From: Rhodopirellula maiorica SM1
GTDB taxonomy: Bacteria > Planctomycetota > Planctomycetia > Pirellulales > Pirellulaceae
NCBI RefSeq assembly: GCF_000346295.1
Contig: NZ_ANOG01000246.1
Coordinates: 1 to 33,307, forward strand
DNA length: 33,307 nucleotides
Direction of reading: 5' to 3'
Positions 31,596 to 33,307 of this stretch are shown here, piece by piece. The stretch's first letter is position 1; the number at the start of each line of letters is the position of its first letter. Made by a program: the position numbers and the translations under genes. The notes beneath the pieces were generated by a model. It searched no databases, was not told where the DNA came from, and saw nothing but the letters and a program-made list of their open reading frames with translations.

Positions 31596-33307
31596 TTATT
31601 GGACATCCAAATCAGTAGGGTGGTTCGACGTATAGTCCGATTCGTAGTAGACCGGTGCATAACCGTCATTGCCCGAGCGGTCTTCGACAATCACTGCTTC
31701 GGCCGATTGATCGACGAAACGTCGGGTAGCCGTTCTCGATGAAGAGGTTGGGTGTGGATCGGGCGCGAACGTTTGTGACGGGGAGCGAGCGGCGCGAGGT
31801 TTCAGAAGGACGGCGTTGGGATCAACGGCTTCGGGTTCCCAATGGCGGCGATCGATCGGTTGCAATCCATCATGGAATAACGGTGTCGTCGCCTGTTGTA
31901 CTTCTACGGGATGGATGTCGCGGCATCCCGGTACGTCCGGCAGGATCCGTGGCAACAACGCGATAATGATTTCGCTTCGCTCTCGTTGAACTTCATGACG
32001 CCGAAATAGTTTGCCTAGCACCCACAGGTCGCCGATCCATGGAATGCGGCTTTGACCCGTCGTGTTGCCTTCTTTGATCAACCCGCCGATTAACATCGCC
32101 TCGCCGTCGGCCAACATGATACGCGTTTGCAACTGAGTCGTTTCACTTTCCGGCAGACTGGTGGTGGCATTGATGCGTCCGGTAGAGACTTCAGGATTGA
32201 CCTGCATCACAATTTGACCATCTTCGGTGATCGTGGGGGTGACCTCGAGAATGACACCGACATCGAGAAAGTTGACACTCTGCAGCGTGCTGGTCTGGGT
32301 CGTGGTCGTGAGCAAATAGCCAATTTGCCCGCCCACTTGGATACGAGCTTGTTGTCCGTTTAGAACAGCAATCTTTGGCGAGGCGAGGGTTTTGGAATCG
32401 GTCGTACTTTTAATTGCTTCGATCACGCCGTTCAGATCGCTCCCTTCGACACTCAATACGCCGCTGGGTTGTGTGCCGCCTTTGATAAAGTTTCTCGCTT
32501 CCAACCTGATCGGCGACCCCGCGACGCGGAGCATGTTGTTCATGTTAATCCCATGTCGGTTTTCCTCGCTAAGGTTGACCTGCAAAACATGGGCTTCGAC
32601 CATCACTTGACGCGGGGCACAATCAACCTGTGCGATATATTGTTCGACTCGCGACAGATACATCGGCAGATCTTCGACAACCAGCTGCTCTTGTGTCCGT
32701 CGATGGTCGGTGGCCATCGATTGATTGATGAATACCTGGCCGACCGGTGAGAGCATTCCCGTGATGATCTTTTCTGCATCCTCGGCCGAGATATAGTCCA
32801 GCGCGAAGACACGCATCTCGCGTCCTTGCAAGTCCGCGGGGCCTTTGGTTTCACCGGAAATGTTGGAAACGATGATGATGTTATTTCGTTGGGTCCAGGT
32901 CAAACCATTGGCGGGAAGAATCGAATTCAGTGCGTCCGCAAGCGACACATCGGTCAGTTTCACGGTGATCCGCTGACTGACATCGCCGCTCGTGATGACA
33001 TTGAGTCCCTGTTGCTCGGCGATCACATTCAGCACCGAGTCGACGGTCGTGTCCATCGCCGTGATCGAGATTCCGTGATGAATCGCGTCTGAGTACACAC
33101 GTTCCTGAGGCGGTACCGCAGGAACCAATCCGACGTGATCCCTGCGAGAAGGGCCTTCCGACTGCCAGGCGGTCTGGGCGACGGTCGCCGTCTTTTCTCG
33201 CCAATGGGGATCGGGTTTGGTGAGCGGTTGGGATGAACGATTCACCTTCGCCGCAGATCCAGATGATTGCCGTGGATTGTGGCCGCGAATCTGGTCGGCA
33301 AGCGTAT
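31596..33307 (-). CDS. gspD: Secretin (GspD/PilQ family), 5' end outside the window
   Basis: The frame is open to the window edge (570 codons here), so the true start and signal peptide lie outside; a GTG at 33245 is only internal. Counting from that GTG, a secretin/TonB short N domain spans about 57-128 (ISITAMDTTVDSVLNVIAEQ). An N1-type domain follows at about 140-210 (MRVFALDYISAEDAEKII). The pore-forming secretin domain is at about 290-435 (SKTLASPKIAVLNGQQARI, VNFLDVGVILEVTPTI, MLADGEAMLIGGLI, SEIIIALLPRIL). A tail of about 110 residues, rich in Pro, Ser, Thr and Arg, follows the barrel and may bind a pilotin or the peptidoglycan. It would be the outer-membrane channel for the machine encoded at 20850-29504. 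Confidence 0.92.
   Translation of the reverse strand, partial: TLADQIRGHNPRQSSGSAAKVNRSSQPLTKPDPHWREKTATVAQTAWQSEGPSRRDHVGLVPAVPPQERVYSDAIHHGISITAMDTTVDSVLNVIAEQQGLNVITSGDVSQRITVKLTDVSLADALNSILPANGLTWTQRNNIIIVSNISGETKGPADLQGREMRVFALDYISAEDAEKIITGMLSPVGQVFINQSMATDHRRTQEQLVVEDLPMYLSRVEQYIAQVDCAPRQVMVEAHVLQVNLSEENRHGINMNNMLRVAGSPIRLEARNFIKGGTQPSGVLSVEGSDLNGVIEAIKSTTDSKTLASPKIAVLNGQQARIQVGGQIGYLLTTTTQTSTLQSVNFLDVGVILEVTPTITEDGQIVMQVNPEVSTGRINATTSLPESETTQLQTRIMLADGEAMLIGGLIKEGNTTGQSRIPWIGDLWVLGKLFRRHEVQRERSEIIIALLPRILPDVPGCRDIHPVEVQQATTPLFHDGLQPIDRRHWEPEAVDPNAVLLKPRAARSPSQTFAPDPHPTSSSRTATRRFVDQSAEAVIVEDRSGNDGYAPVYYESDYTSNHPTDLDVQ

Noticed and set aside
1-33307. CRISPR arrays, tRNA/rRNA genes, insertion sequences, SusC/SusD-type genes
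   Set aside because: No regularly spaced direct repeats, no tRNA-like folds, and no transposase or TonB-dependent receptor sequence could be found by eye.

Overview
The window looks like a chromosomal segment of a marine planctomycete, most likely a Rhodopirellula-like member of the Pirellulaceae. The evidence is a DUF1559 protein with a prepilin-type N-terminus, two formylglycine-dependent sulfatases, two giant lipoproteins with FG-GAP/VCBS repeats and an ASPIC/UnbV end, moderate G+C, and weak or absent Shine-Dalgarno sequences at many starts. There are no RNA genes, CRISPR arrays, insertion sequences or phage genes that I can support.

Region 1 (1-6895) is a carbohydrate locus. On the minus strand a GPH-type sugar symporter is followed by a large GH149-like (beta-1,3-glucan phosphorylase-like) protein and a secreted GH16 enzyme cut by the window edge. 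A LacI-type repressor diverges from the symporter. The space between the two holds three near-perfect copies of a palindromic operator plus one half-site, spaced by about whole helical turns. The simplest reading is outside cleavage of a beta-1,3-glucan (laminarin-like) by GH16, import of oligosaccharides, and phosphorolysis inside. The GH149-like gene has an in-frame TAA 69 codons before what looks like its natural C-terminus.

Region 2 (7151-15042) is a plus-strand cell-surface block: a DUF1559 protein, a small lipoprotein, and two tandem lipoproteins of over 1000 residues joined by an ATGA stop/start overlap.

Region 3 (15098-20839) is mixed: a zinc-less quinone-oxidoreductase-like MDR protein, an intergenic stretch of GC-rich hairpin modules, two adjacent sulfatases on the minus strand, a DksA/TraR-like zinc-finger protein, a c-prime-like cytochrome, and an isolated C-terminal piece of a ferredoxin-NADP reductase.

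Region 4 (20850-33307) encodes a hybrid type II secretion/type IV pilus machine. One tightly packed minus-strand operon runs pseudopilin (GspG), single-domain response regulator, PAS histidine kinase, STAS protein, GspE/PilB ATPase, GspF/PilC, PilM, PilN, PilO-like, GspC/PilP-like. A secretin (GspD/PilQ) that continues past the window edge lies further upstream on the same strand. An HD-GYP phosphodiesterase diverges from the pseudopilin gene. The ATPase carries a tandem MshEN-type c-di-GMP-binding motif at its N-terminus, so this may be a secretion machine controlled by c-di-GMP and by its own two-component/STAS module. The most notable points are this signalling-secretion cluster, the phased operators, and the interrupted phosphorylase gene.
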